Source: Sphingobacterium endophyticum (GTDB lineage Bacteria; Bacteroidota; Bacteroidia; Sphingobacteriales; Sphingobacteriaceae). From it: 41,571 nucleotides of DNA. Below are positions 1 to 8,551 of the stretch, piece by piece. The DNA lies in NCBI RefSeq assembly GCF_009733535.1, contig NZ_SMMI01000026.1:1-41571 (forward strand), in the 5' to 3' direction. A program made the position numbers and the translations under genes. The stretch's first letter is position 1, and each line of letters begins with the position of its first letter. Below the pieces are notes generated by a model. It worked only from the letters and a program-made list of their open reading frames with translations. It was not told the DNA's origin and did no database searches.

Positions 1-48
1 TCCTTCAGGAATGATAAGCGGCATTAAAGCTTTAAATGAATCGTGCAT
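1..48 (-). CDS. N-terminal fragment of a possible transposase
   Basis: An open reading frame begins with ATG at 48 on the reverse strand and runs off the window. Only 16 residues are visible, starting MHDSFKALMPLIIPEG. The pattern of a short polar start followed by a hydrophobic 'LLP-EG' segment recalls the N-terminal region of Bacteroidetes ISAon1-type transposases, but this is memory of a family pattern on very few residues. If right, an insertion sequence ends about 140 bp from the tRNA-Gln gene. It could equally be an unrelated gene or a chance ORF. Confidence 0.35.
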   Translation of the reverse strand, partial: MHDSFKALMPLIIPEG

Positions 49-152
49 CTCTATATAAGTTCAAAGCACAAATATCTAATTATTTTTTATCCCCTCCACA
101 ACTTTTGTACATGATCCATGATTTCTGGCGATTTTTCAAAAATTGAATACAT

Positions 153-190
153 AAAAAAAGCCTCGATACATTGTATCAAGGCTTTTTTTT
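153..190 (-). terminator. Terminator of tRNA-Gln
   Basis: An inverted repeat (GCCTTGATACA / TGTATCGAGGC read on the reverse strand, one G-T pair) is flanked by A7 on one side and T8 on the other. It sits directly 3' of the tRNA gene, so it ends that transcript. The symmetric A and T runs mean it could also work in the other direction. Confidence 0.8.
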
Positions 191-192
191 AG

Positions 193-263
193 TTGCCCAA
201 CCTGGATTCGAACCAAGACAAACGGCACCAAAAACCGTCGTACTACCATTATACTATTGGGCA
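193..263 (-). tRNA. tRNA-Gln (anticodon UUG)
   Basis: The reverse strand folds as a cloverleaf of 71 nt including the discriminator base. The acceptor arms TGCCCAA and TTGGGCA pair, the anticodon stem ACGGT/GCCGT encloses the loop TTTTGGT with anticodon TTG, and the T loop reads GGTTCGAATCC. The 3' CCA is not encoded: TTGGGCA and discriminator A are followed by CT. A promoter and a terminator flank it, so it is transcribed as a single gene. Confidence 0.95.
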
Positions 264-306
264 AACTATTTTTGTTTTATCGCAAGGTTGTTCCCTTTTG
301 ACGATG

Positions 307-337
307 CAAATATACGCCGAGTTTTCTAATCTGCAAA
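307..337 (-). promoter_or_regulatory. Promoter of tRNA-Gln
   Basis: On the reverse strand TTTG (337-334) is followed after exactly 19 nt by TATATTTG (314-307), a perfect fit to the Bacteroidetes sigma-ABfr consensus TTTG-N19-TAnnTTTG. Transcription would start near 300, about 37 nt before the mature tRNA 5' end, leaving a short leader for RNase P to remove. Confidence 0.8.
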
Positions 338-527
338 TAAAAAACAACCTTAATTATTAAATATACTGATTTTCAGAACAATATTTTTTCATTAATTCTT
401 TATCGTTGGGGTACTAAGACTTGTTTCTCCATGTTTGAACCCACAAATTAGAAACTATTTGTTTATTTATAATTTGTAATCCTTATTTTCGAAGCATATT
501 TTTTAGAAAAACCTTCTATTTTTTAGT

Positions 528-3500
528 ATGAATTATAAAAAGATCAATAACCTGTTAGGTTGGGCAGTAGGATTTATAGCTTTAATAACCTATGTATTGA
601 CCCTTGAAAAAACTACGAGTTGGTGGGATACAGGTGAATTTATTGCTTCGGCATATAAGTTACAAATCGTACATCAACCCGGGGCTCCATTGTTTTTAAT
701 GATCCAAAACTTATTTTCCAACTTCGCAATGGGTGATAATACTCGTATTGCTTATTGGATGAATATTGGTGCAGCTGTTTGTAGCGCTTTTACTATTACC
801 TTCCTCTTTTGGACAATAACCGCTTTGGCAAAAAAAGCCTATGTAAATTTTTCCAAAGAAAATACGATTTCCGATAGCAATATCATCAAAATTATGGGTG
901 CTGGAGTGGTAGGTGCATTGGCTTATACTTTCTCAGATACCTTTTGGTTCTCTGCTGTTGAATCTGAAGTTTACGCCATGTCTTCCTTATGTACTGCAGT
1001 CGTATTCTGGGCAATTCTCAAATGGGAAGCTAAAGCCGATGAGCCTGGTGCTGACAGATGGTTAATTCTGATAGCTTACGTTATGGGACTTTCTATTGGA
1101 GTCCATCTATTAAACTTATTAGTTATCCCAGCTATCGCATTAGTGATCTATTTTAGAAGAACAAATACCGTTACTGGAAAAGGTGTGGCTAAAGCCCTAA
1201 TTATTGGAGTAATTGTGCTTGCTGTTGTCCTTTGGGGAGTAATCCAATTCTTAATAAAATTTGCAGCTTTCTCTGACCTATTCTTCGTTAATACTCTTGG
1301 ACTTGGTTTTGGTTCTGGTGCAACTTTCTTCGCGTTGCTTGTTGCCGGACTATTAATCTTCGGAATTTGGTATTCATGGAAAAATGTAAAACCAATCTTA
1401 AATATTTCTTTGTTAAGCTTAGCTTTTGTCATCTTTGGATATAGTTCTTTCACCATGATTCTTGTCAGAGCTAAAGCCAATCCTACCCTAAATAACTCGG
1501 ATCCTGATAATGTCTTTACGTTCTTAAGTTATTTGAATCGTGAACAATATGGTGATGAACCCTTGTTAAAAGGTAGATATTTTGACGCTAAACCTACTGA
1601 TGTTTTTGAAACAGGAAACATCTACCGCAAGGATGGAGATAAATATGTTGTGGCAAAAAAGAAATTCGATTATACTTGGAGCCATAGCACTTTGTTCCCT
1701 CGTATTTATTCTGATAAACACGAATCTTATTATAGAGAATTTCTTAAGCTAGGCCCGGATGAACAGCCTACTATGGCCGATAACTTGAAATTCTTTTTTG
1801 GATATCAAATTGGTCAGATGTACAGTAGGTATTTTATGTGGAATTTTGTTGGTCGTCAAAATGACCAACAAGGCCAAGGCTCTTTTACCGAAGGTAACTG
1901 GATTTCCGGTATTAAGCCAATTGATAATGCGCTTATCGGTGGACAATACGCTCTACCTACATCAGAAAAAGAAAACCCTGGCCGAAACACTTATTTCTTC
2001 CTGCCTTTAATTCTTGGGATTCTTGGTGCTGTGTGGCAGTTTAAAATGAAGCAACGTGATGCTTCTGTGGTTGCACTGTTATTCTTCTTTACAGGTTTAG
2101 CCATTGTACTTTATCTAAACCAAACTCCTTTACAGCCGAGAGAGCGTGATTATGCCTATGCTGGATCCTTCTATGCTTTCTGTATTTGGGTAGGAATGGG
2201 TGTAATTTGGATTGCAGACTTACTGTCTAAAAAGATAAACGCGAAAAATGCTGCGATAGGAGCAACAGCAGTAGCATTATTATGCGGTCCTATACTTATG
2301 GCAAGCCAAAACTTCAACGACCATGACCGTTCTGAGAAATTCTTAGCCCGTGATATGGCAAAGAATTATTTAGAATCTTGTGCGCCTAATGCAATCCTGT
2401 TTAGTTATGGCGATAATGATACCTACCCTTTATGGTATGTGCAAGAAGTGGAAGGTTTCCGTACCGATGTGCGCGTAGTAAACTTAAGTTTATTAAGTGC
2501 TGATTGGTATATGAAGCAAATGATGCATAAGGTAAATGATGCTGACGCTCTTCCATTAAATATAGATCCTGAAAAAATTAAAGATGGTGTTCGTGATGTG
2601 ATTTATTTCAGTGAAATGAATATCCCTGGATATGTTGATGTTGAAGATTTATTGCAAATTATGCTTTCTGATGATCAGCAATATAAGGTGCAATTACAAA
2701 GCGGTGATTGGGCAAACATTCTTCCAACTAAGAAAATGCAGTTGAAAGTTGATAAGCAAGCTGTCATTGCTAATAAGGTAGTTCCTAAAGAATGGGAAGA
2801 CGCAATCGTGGATACTATGCAGTGGAACTATAGCAGCGGGATTGTTAGCCGGGCAGACCTATCTATTTTGGCTCTTCTTGCTAATAATAATTGGAAACGT
2901 CCAATTTATTTTACAACGACAACGCCAGAAGAAAACTTTATTGGGTTGGATAAATATCTTGTTTCTGAAGGTTTTGCTATGCGATTAATGCCTGTAGCAA
3001 TTGCTGCAGAAGGTGATATGGCAAGTCCTATTACCGATGTAGAAGGAACTTACAACAATGTAATCAATAAATATAAATGGGGAAATATTGCTAATGCTAA
3101 GTATTTAGACCCAGATTCATACCGTTATATTAGTATGTATGCAGGTTCAATATTTGGCGAAACTGCTCAGAACCTTTTAGCCATGGGTAAAACGAATGAA
3201 GCTAAAAAATTGGTCGTGAATGCCTACGAGAATTTACCAAAGCGTGCTTATTTGATGTCTGAAGTTTTCTCTTATACAAGCCTTGTGGATGCAATGTATA
3301 AAACCGGTGAAACCCAAAAAGCTAATGAGATTGTGAAAAGAAATCTACAGTTTCTTCGAGAGAATATGGCATATTATATGAACATTGCCGAGACGAAACC
3401 AAACTTAGAATTCAGAAATATGAGATTTGGCTTAGCTTCTATTCAAAATTATCAAAGAGTTTTGACGGATGCTAAACAACAGGATTTGTTGAAAGAGGTA

Positions 3501-3551
3501 AATCAAATCTTTGAAACTTATAGACCATTATTTGAAGCAAGTAATCAATAA
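528..3551 (+). CDS. DUF2723 (GT117/TMEM260-like) polytopic membrane protein
   Basis: A 1007-residue protein. Roughly residues 10-620 carry a dozen or so hydrophobic spans, and residues 620-1007 are soluble and partly TPR-like near the end. The N-terminal loop has the family motif WWDTGEFIASAYKLQ (residues 32-46) and the middle has QPRERDYAYAGSF; both are hallmarks of DUF2723. The acidic DTGEF loop after the first span resembles the catalytic loop of GT-C glycosyltransferases, and the eukaryotic relative TMEM260 is a protein O-mannosyltransferase, so protein O-glycosylation is a plausible but untested role. Length is normal for Bacteroidetes members. It stands alone with its own terminator; no convincing promoter was found in the 264 bp upstream. 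Confidence 0.88.
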   Translation: MNYKKINNLLGWAVGFIALITYVLTLEKTTSWWDTGEFIASAYKLQIVHQPGAPLFLMIQNLFSNFAMGDNTRIAYWMNIGAAVCSAFTITFLFWTITALAKKAYVNFSKENTISDSNIIKIMGAGVVGALAYTFSDTFWFSAVESEVYAMSSLCTAVVFWAILKWEAKADEPGADRWLILIAYVMGLSIGVHLLNLLVIPAIALVIYFRRTNTVTGKGVAKALIIGVIVLAVVLWGVIQFLIKFAAFSDLFFVNTLGLGFGSGATFFALLVAGLLIFGIWYSWKNVKPILNISLLSLAFVIFGYSSFTMILVRAKANPTLNNSDPDNVFTFLSYLNREQYGDEPLLKGRYFDAKPTDVFETGNIYRKDGDKYVVAKKKFDYTWSHSTLFPRIYSDKHESYYREFLKLGPDEQPTMADNLKFFFGYQIGQMYSRYFMWNFVGRQNDQQGQGSFTEGNWISGIKPIDNALIGGQYALPTSEKENPGRNTYFFLPLILGILGAVWQFKMKQRDASVVALLFFFTGLAIVLYLNQTPLQPRERDYAYAGSFYAFCIWVGMGVIWIADLLSKKINAKNAAIGATAVALLCGPILMASQNFNDHDRSEKFLARDMAKNYLESCAPNAILFSYGDNDTYPLWYVQEVEGFRTDVRVVNLSLLSADWYMKQMMHKVNDADALPLNIDPEKIKDGVRDVIYFSEMNIPGYVDVEDLLQIMLSDDQQYKVQLQSGDWANILPTKKMQLKVDKQAVIANKVVPKEWEDAIVDTMQWNYSSGIVSRADLSILALLANNNWKRPIYFTTTTPEENFIGLDKYLVSEGFAMRLMPVAIAAEGDMASPITDVEGTYNNVINKYKWGNIANAKYLDPDSYRYISMYAGSIFGETAQNLLAMGKTNEAKKLVVNAYENLPKRAYLMSEVFSYTSLVDAMYKTGETQKANEIVKRNLQFLRENMAYYMNIAETKPNLEFRNMRFGLASIQNYQRVLTDAKQQDLLKEVNQIFETYRPLFEASNQ

Positions 3552-3571
3552 GATTTCTTGTCCTTGATAAG

Positions 3572-3606
3572 AAAGCCTATGCAAATTTTTGCATAGGCTT
3601 TTTTTG
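3572..3606 (+). terminator. Terminator after the DUF2723 gene
   Basis: AGCCTATGCAAA pairs with TTTGCATAGGCT across a very short loop and is followed by T7. It lies 20 nt after the stop codon and separates this gene from pyrR. Confidence 0.9.
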
Positions 3607-3689
3607 TTCAGCACCATTATTTCCTTAAACAGTAGTTTTTATTTCCCAATTTGAACCGTCTTAAATTACGATTTTCGGAAAAAATGCCT

Positions 3690-3697
3690 TATTTTTG
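3690..3697 (+). promoter_or_regulatory. -7 element upstream of pyrR
   Basis: TATTTTTG matches TAnnTTTG. No TTTG lies at the expected distance upstream, so the -33 half is weak. Transcription would begin about 10 nt before the pyrR ATG. Confidence 0.4.
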
Positions 3698-3714
3698 CCT
3701 AAATAAATCCATAG

Positions 3715-4260
3715 ATGAAACAATCGATATTATTAGATGGACCGAAGTTTCAGATTACGCTCAAGCGATTGTCTCAGCAATTAATTGAAAACCATGGAGA
3801 TTTCTCCAACGCCGTAATCATTGGAATTCAACCGAGAGGAACCTATTTAGCCAACAGATTAGTACAGGAAATCAAAGAAATGACCGGGGTCAATGTCCCA
3901 ATGGGAATTTTAGACATCACCTTCTATAGAGATGATTTTCGAATGAAAGGTGCTAGCCCTTTAGCGGCGAACAGTACCGTCATTGATTTTATTATTGAAG
4001 GTAAAGACGTCATTTTAGTGGATGATGTGCTCTGGACTGGTAGAACAATCCGATCTGCAATGGATGCCATACAAGCTTTTGGTAGAGCCAACAGAATTGA
4101 ATTAATGGTTCTTGTGGACCGAAGATTCTCAAGGCAGATTCCTATTCAACCGGATTATATCGGAATTCAAGTAGATTCCATTGATTCCCAAAAAGTAATT
4201 GTGAGCTGGAAAGAAGTCGATGATAACGATAGTATCGTGTTGATCACCGAAAAAAAATAG
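3715..4260 (+). CDS. pyrR: PyrR: uracil phosphoribosyltransferase / pyr regulator
   Basis: A 181-residue type I phosphoribosyltransferase. The PRPP-binding signature VILVDDVLWTGRT lies at about residues 100-112, and the hood region and overall length fit PyrR rather than Upp. PyrR makes UMP from uracil and PRPP and, in Firmicutes, binds pyr mRNA to promote attenuation. It is followed after 22 nt by pyrB, so the two form an operon for pyrimidine synthesis. The predicted leader is only about 10 nt, with no room for an anti-terminator hairpin before pyrR, so leader attenuation of the Bacillus type is not apparent here. The call is secure at family level; the regulatory function is inferred only from homology. 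Confidence 0.93.
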   Translation: MKQSILLDGPKFQITLKRLSQQLIENHGDFSNAVIIGIQPRGTYLANRLVQEIKEMTGVNVPMGILDITFYRDDFRMKGASPLAANSTVIDFIIEGKDVILVDDVLWTGRTIRSAMDAIQAFGRANRIELMVLVDRRFSRQIPIQPDYIGIQVDSIDSQKVIVSWKEVDDNDSIVLITEKK

Positions 4261-4282
4261 AAAAGATTTTATTGTTTAACAA

Positions 4283-5218
4283 ATGTCAACATCTGAACAA
4301 CTTAGTACCCGCCATTTATTAGGTATAAAGGATTTAAATAGCAATGATATTCAATTGATTCTGGATACCGCTGCCAATTTTAAAGAGGTATTGAATCGAC
4401 CGATTAAAAAGGTGCCTTCTTTAAGGGATATTACCATCGCAAACGTATTCTTCGAAAACTCTACCCGAACTCGTCTCTCTTTTGAACTTGCCGAAAAAAG
4501 ACTTTCTGCTGATATCGTAAATTTTGCCGCTTCTTCTTCTTCTGTTAGTAAAGGTGAAACTTTAATTGATACGGTTAACAACATCCTAGCCATGAAAGTG
4601 GATATGATTGTCATGAGACATCCATATGCAGGAGCTGGTGTTTTCTTAAGTAGACATGTTGATGCCCAAATTGTAAATGCTGGGGATGGTGCCCATGAGC
4701 ATCCTACTCAAGCGTTACTTGATTCATTTTCAATTCGCGAAAGACTGGGTGATGTTGCTGGAAAAAAAGTCGCTATTATTGGGGATATCTTGCACTCGCG
4801 TGTCGCTCTTTCAAATATCCTTTGTCTCCAAAAACAAGGGGCTGAAGTGATGGTCTGTGGTCCAACTACTTTGATCCCAAAATATATTACTTCTTTGGGG
4901 GTGAAGGTTGAGCATGATTTGATGAAAGCACTTAATTGGTGTGATGTCGCCAATATGCTAAGAATTCAACTAGAACGTCAGGATATTGCTTACTTTCCAT
5001 CGTTGCGGGAATATTCTATGCTGTATGGATTGAATAAACAGATCTTGGATTCTCTGGATAAAGAAATTGTAATCATGCATCCAGGACCTATTAATAGAGG
5101 AGTGGAGATTACTTCTGATGTAGCGGATAGTGATCATTCAATTATTCTTGATCAAGTGGAAAATGGTGTCGCAGTTAGAATGGCTGTGTTATACTTGCTT
5201 GCTGGTAAAAGAGGATAG
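4283..5218 (+). CDS. pyrB: Aspartate carbamoyltransferase catalytic subunit
   Basis: A 311-residue ATCase that joins carbamoyl phosphate and aspartate in the first committed step of pyrimidine synthesis. The carbamoyl-phosphate loop ENSTRTRLSFE (about residues 57-67), MRHPYAGA, the HPTQALLD segment and the C-terminal HPGPINRGVE are all present, so the active site looks intact. No pyrI (regulatory subunit) follows; a strong terminator does. It is co-transcribed with pyrR. Confidence 0.96.
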   Translation: MSTSEQLSTRHLLGIKDLNSNDIQLILDTAANFKEVLNRPIKKVPSLRDITIANVFFENSTRTRLSFELAEKRLSADIVNFAASSSSVSKGETLIDTVNNILAMKVDMIVMRHPYAGAGVFLSRHVDAQIVNAGDGAHEHPTQALLDSFSIRERLGDVAGKKVAIIGDILHSRVALSNILCLQKQGAEVMVCGPTTLIPKYITSLGVKVEHDLMKALNWCDVANMLRIQLERQDIAYFPSLREYSMLYGLNKQILDSLDKEIVIMHPGPINRGVEITSDVADSDHSIILDQVENGVAVRMAVLYLLAGKRG

Positions 5219-5249
5219 ATATTAAAGAATTTAATTCTTATTGAATTTT

Positions 5250-5277
5250 AAAGAGAGTTTTTTAACTCTCTTTTTTT
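5250..5277 (+). terminator. Terminator of pyrR-pyrB
   Basis: AAAGAGAGTT and AACTCTCTTT form a 10-bp stem around TTTT, followed by an uninterrupted T run. It lies about 30 nt after the pyrB stop. Confidence 0.9.
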
Positions 5278-5509
5278 ATTTCTCAATATTTTATTCCTTG
5301 CTCTTCTACTAGATAAATTCCCTATCAGCCAACCAATTGTTAAATATCGTTAAATACCCTGGGTTATCCACAGTTGTTAACAACTTTTGCGGAAAACATT
5401 CAAGTTATCCATTAATTTCGTAGGTTGAAGGAGTTGTATCATTTGATCAACGTTTTACCTCATAATTGTATTAATACAGAAGCATTCATTTAAAGGAGTA
5501 TTCAATCAT
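5278..5509. other. Non-coding region with DnaA box and palindrome
   Basis: This gene-free stretch between the pyrB terminator and the TPR gene holds a perfect DnaA box TTATCCACA (5364-5372), immediately followed by the perfect 12-bp palindrome GTTGTTAACAAC (5373-5384). A weaker box TTATCCATT starts near 5405, and two copies of a TTAAATA motif lie upstream. It could be a replication-origin element, a DnaA-regulated promoter, or chance. An SD-like AAAGGAG at 5492-5498, unusual for this phylum, sits 11 nt before the TPR start codon. Confidence 0.45.
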
Positions 5510-8500
5510 ATGTATAAAAAAATTTACCAGTTAGGTGTGGCCATGAGCTTATTGAGTACACCGGTATTGGCGCAACATTCTGCTTGGCAAGAAGTGAATA
5601 AAGCTTACAAAGACGGGTTAGAGCTTTATGAAAGAGGTAAATTCAGTTCTGCTGCAAAACAATTCGATAAATTTGAAGAAATCAGAACAAAATCATCTCT
5701 TCAGTTAGATGAAACCAAGGAATTAAGCTTATTAAAAGAAAATGTAAGGTACTATCAAGCGGTATGTGCATTGGAGTTAGGGGAAACGGATGCTGAAAAC
5801 AGATTTTTAAAATACATAAAAGATTATCCGGCAAGTGCTAACTCAAAAGCAGCTTACTTCCAAATCGGAAAATCTTATTATGCGCAAAAGGATTACGCTA
5901 AAGCAATTGAATGGTTCGAAAAAATCGATAGTAAAAATTTAGCAGGGGCTGAAAATACAGAGTACCGTTTTAAATTGGCCTATGCAAAATTTATGACAGG
6001 TGATTACGAAGCTGCTAGACCTGTTTTTAATGAACTTAAAGATGTCAGAGGACAATATCAAGAGGCTTCCATCTATTATTCTGCCTATTTAAGCTATTTA
6101 AATCAAGAGTATAAAACTGCGTTAAATGAGTTTGAACGATTAGAAGGTTCTAAAACTTATGAAAATAGTTACCCTTATTATATTACGGCCCTATATTTCT
6201 TAGATAAGCGTTACGATGAGGTCTTGGCATATGCACTTCCTAAGCTGCAATCAACTAAACAGGAAAATGAAACTGACATGTTCCGTATTGTTGCTGCGAC
6301 CTATTTCATTAAAGGTGATCTTGAAAAATCAAAAGAATACTATGATAAGTTTCAAGCTCAGGACGAGGGAAAAACACAAAACAACCAAGATAGCTACCAG
6401 ATTGGATATATCAACTATAAATTAGGAGAGTACCAAAAAGCAATTACCGAACTTGAAAAACTAGAGGAACCTGATGCTTATTTCCAAAGTGCAATGATCA
6501 CTTTAGGGGATGCATTCTTGAAAACCGGAAATAAGCAAAGTGCTAGAAATGCTTTCTTCAGAGCGTCAAAACTTGATTTTGATCCGCAATTGAAAGAAGA
6601 AGGTTTATTTAACTACGCCAAACTTTCCTATGACTTGGAATTCCATCAAGTCGCTCTTGATGCGATAAATGAATACATGCAAACCTATCCAAGATCCAAA
6701 CGTCAGGAAGAAGCAAAAACCCTATTAGCTGAGGTTCTTTTAAGTACTAAGAACTATCGTGCAGCGGTGGATGTGTTAGAAGACCTTCCAAATAGGGGTA
6801 AGGATGCTAATGCGGCCTATCAAAAAGTAACTTATTATCGTGGTTTGGAATATTATAATGAACGCGCTTTCGAAAATGCTATATCCATGTTTATGCGTTC
6901 CGAAGCAAATCGTTATGATGAGGAAATCTTTGCTTTAGCAAACTATTGGAAAGCTGAAGCAATGTATGAGGTGCGTAAATATAAAGAAGCGGTTGCTTCT
7001 TTCAATAAATTCTTACAGTTGCCTGCAGCTAAAAAAACCGATGTCTATAACTATGCAAACTATGCATTGGCATATGCAGCTTTTAGGGCTGATAATTATA
7101 GTACAGCTGCTAATTATTTCGAGCGTTTCTTGGCAGGTGGCGGAAAAGATGGTATCGATCTGAATACCAGAAACGATGCGATGGCTCGTGCAGCGGACTC
7201 TTATTTAGCAATTAAAAATTACAGCAAAGCTGCCAACTATTATGATCGCTTAATCGCATCTGGTGCGCAAAGTCAGGATTACGCATTGTTTCAAAAAGGT
7301 ATACTCCTTGGTCTTCAAGGTGATAACAATGGCAAAATTGCGACATTAAACTCGGTTATGTCTAAATATCCGAAGTCAAATTACGCTGATGATGTGGCAT
7401 TTGAGATCCCTTATACTTATTTCTTAATGGGAAATCATGATTTAGCGATTGATGGTTTGCAGAAAATGGTCGAACAATATCCAAGAAGTTCTTATGTTCC
7501 GAGAGCTTTAACAACAATTGGCCTAGTTCAATATAACAAGGATGATAATGATGCTGCTTTGGCAACATTTCAACGTGTAGTGAACCAATATCCAACCACA
7601 GATGAAGCCAAACAAGCATTGGCATCTATTGAAAATATTTATTTGGATAAGGGGGATGCTTCAGGATATATCCGTTACGCAACCAGCACAAACATTGGCG
7701 ACTTAAGTACCGCCGAGCAAGATTCTCATACCTTTTCGGTTGCTCGTACATTATTTGATCGTGGAAATTGGCAAGCTGCTGTTGAAGCTGTGAATGCTTA
7801 CTTTGATAAATTCCCGAAACCAATTCAAGAGAAACATGCCCGTTTTATCCGTGCTGAAAGTAATGCAAACCTAGGAAAGGATTCCGAAGCGATGCATGAC
7901 TTCAATATTATCATGAACGACTGGACTTCGGCTTATACTGAGCGTACATTAATTTCTGTTTCAAAATTGCACCTAAGAAATAAAGCTTATAACGAAGCTG
8001 TACAGGTTTTGAAAAAACTTGAATTAACCTCTGAGTATAAAGAAAACTATGGATGGGCAGTCAACAACCTATTGGTAAGTTACTTCAATATGGGTGATTA
8101 TGCTGAGACTTTAACTTACGCTAATATCATCAAGAATTATGAGAAATCTTCTGAAGAAGATATAGCTAAAGCCCATTTATACGCTGCTAAAGCTTATTTG
8201 TCGACCTCCAAAGGAGGAGAAGGTATGAAGGAACTGAACCTTGCTGCGTTGAAGTCTAAAACTGAAACCGGGGCAGAAGCTAGATTCTTAGTAGCTGAAC
8301 AACAATTCAAAAATAAAAATTACGATGGTGCAATTAAATCTGCACTTGATATATCTGATTCCTTCTCTTCATATGATTATTGGGTAGCAAAAGGATTTAT
8401 TGTAATGGCTCAATCCTATGAGGCCAAAGGCGATAAATTCCAAGCTAAATCAACCTTAGAAAGTGTGATCGACAATTACGAAAACACTGAAGATGGTATC

Positions 8501-8539
8501 TTAAATGAAGCGAAATCACTTTTAGAAAAAATTAAATAA
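5510..8539 (+). CDS. Large periplasmic tetratricopeptide-repeat protein
   Basis: A 1009-residue protein with a signal peptide (MYKKIYQLGVAMSLLSTPVLA, cut before QH). The rest is an almost continuous array of TPR and Tol-Pal YbgF-like helical hairpins; typical repeat pieces are YFQIGKSYYAQKDYAKAIEWF and ALTTIGLVQYNKDDNDAALATF (given here as key patterns G-x-Y and A-xx-F). No catalytic motif is visible, so it should be a periplasmic scaffold. It is first in an operon with an outer-membrane barrel 12 nt downstream and with TolQ/R/A-type genes, which suggests it bridges the barrel and the energised inner-membrane complex. The start is supported by AAAGGAG and the signal peptide. Confidence 0.88.
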   Translation: MYKKIYQLGVAMSLLSTPVLAQHSAWQEVNKAYKDGLELYERGKFSSAAKQFDKFEEIRTKSSLQLDETKELSLLKENVRYYQAVCALELGETDAENRFLKYIKDYPASANSKAAYFQIGKSYYAQKDYAKAIEWFEKIDSKNLAGAENTEYRFKLAYAKFMTGDYEAARPVFNELKDVRGQYQEASIYYSAYLSYLNQEYKTALNEFERLEGSKTYENSYPYYITALYFLDKRYDEVLAYALPKLQSTKQENETDMFRIVAATYFIKGDLEKSKEYYDKFQAQDEGKTQNNQDSYQIGYINYKLGEYQKAITELEKLEEPDAYFQSAMITLGDAFLKTGNKQSARNAFFRASKLDFDPQLKEEGLFNYAKLSYDLEFHQVALDAINEYMQTYPRSKRQEEAKTLLAEVLLSTKNYRAAVDVLEDLPNRGKDANAAYQKVTYYRGLEYYNERAFENAISMFMRSEANRYDEEIFALANYWKAEAMYEVRKYKEAVASFNKFLQLPAAKKTDVYNYANYALAYAAFRADNYSTAANYFERFLAGGGKDGIDLNTRNDAMARAADSYLAIKNYSKAANYYDRLIASGAQSQDYALFQKGILLGLQGDNNGKIATLNSVMSKYPKSNYADDVAFEIPYTYFLMGNHDLAIDGLQKMVEQYPRSSYVPRALTTIGLVQYNKDDNDAALATFQRVVNQYPTTDEAKQALASIENIYLDKGDASGYIRYATSTNIGDLSTAEQDSHTFSVARTLFDRGNWQAAVEAVNAYFDKFPKPIQEKHARFIRAESNANLGKDSEAMHDFNIIMNDWTSAYTERTLISVSKLHLRNKAYNEAVQVLKKLELTSEYKENYGWAVNNLLVSYFNMGDYAETLTYANIIKNYEKSSEEDIAKAHLYAAKAYLSTSKGGEGMKELNLAALKSKTETGAEARFLVAEQQFKNKNYDGAIKSALDISDSFSSYDYWVAKGFIVMAQSYEAKGDKFQAKSTLESVIDNYENTEDGILNEAKSLLEKIK

Positions 8540-8551
8540 GAATAGGAAAAG

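Noticed and set aside
434..461. Promoter for the DUF2723 gene (TTTG ... ACTATTTG)
   Set aside because: Spacing is 16 nt, the -7 element lacks its TA, and it is 67 nt before the start; too weak to list.
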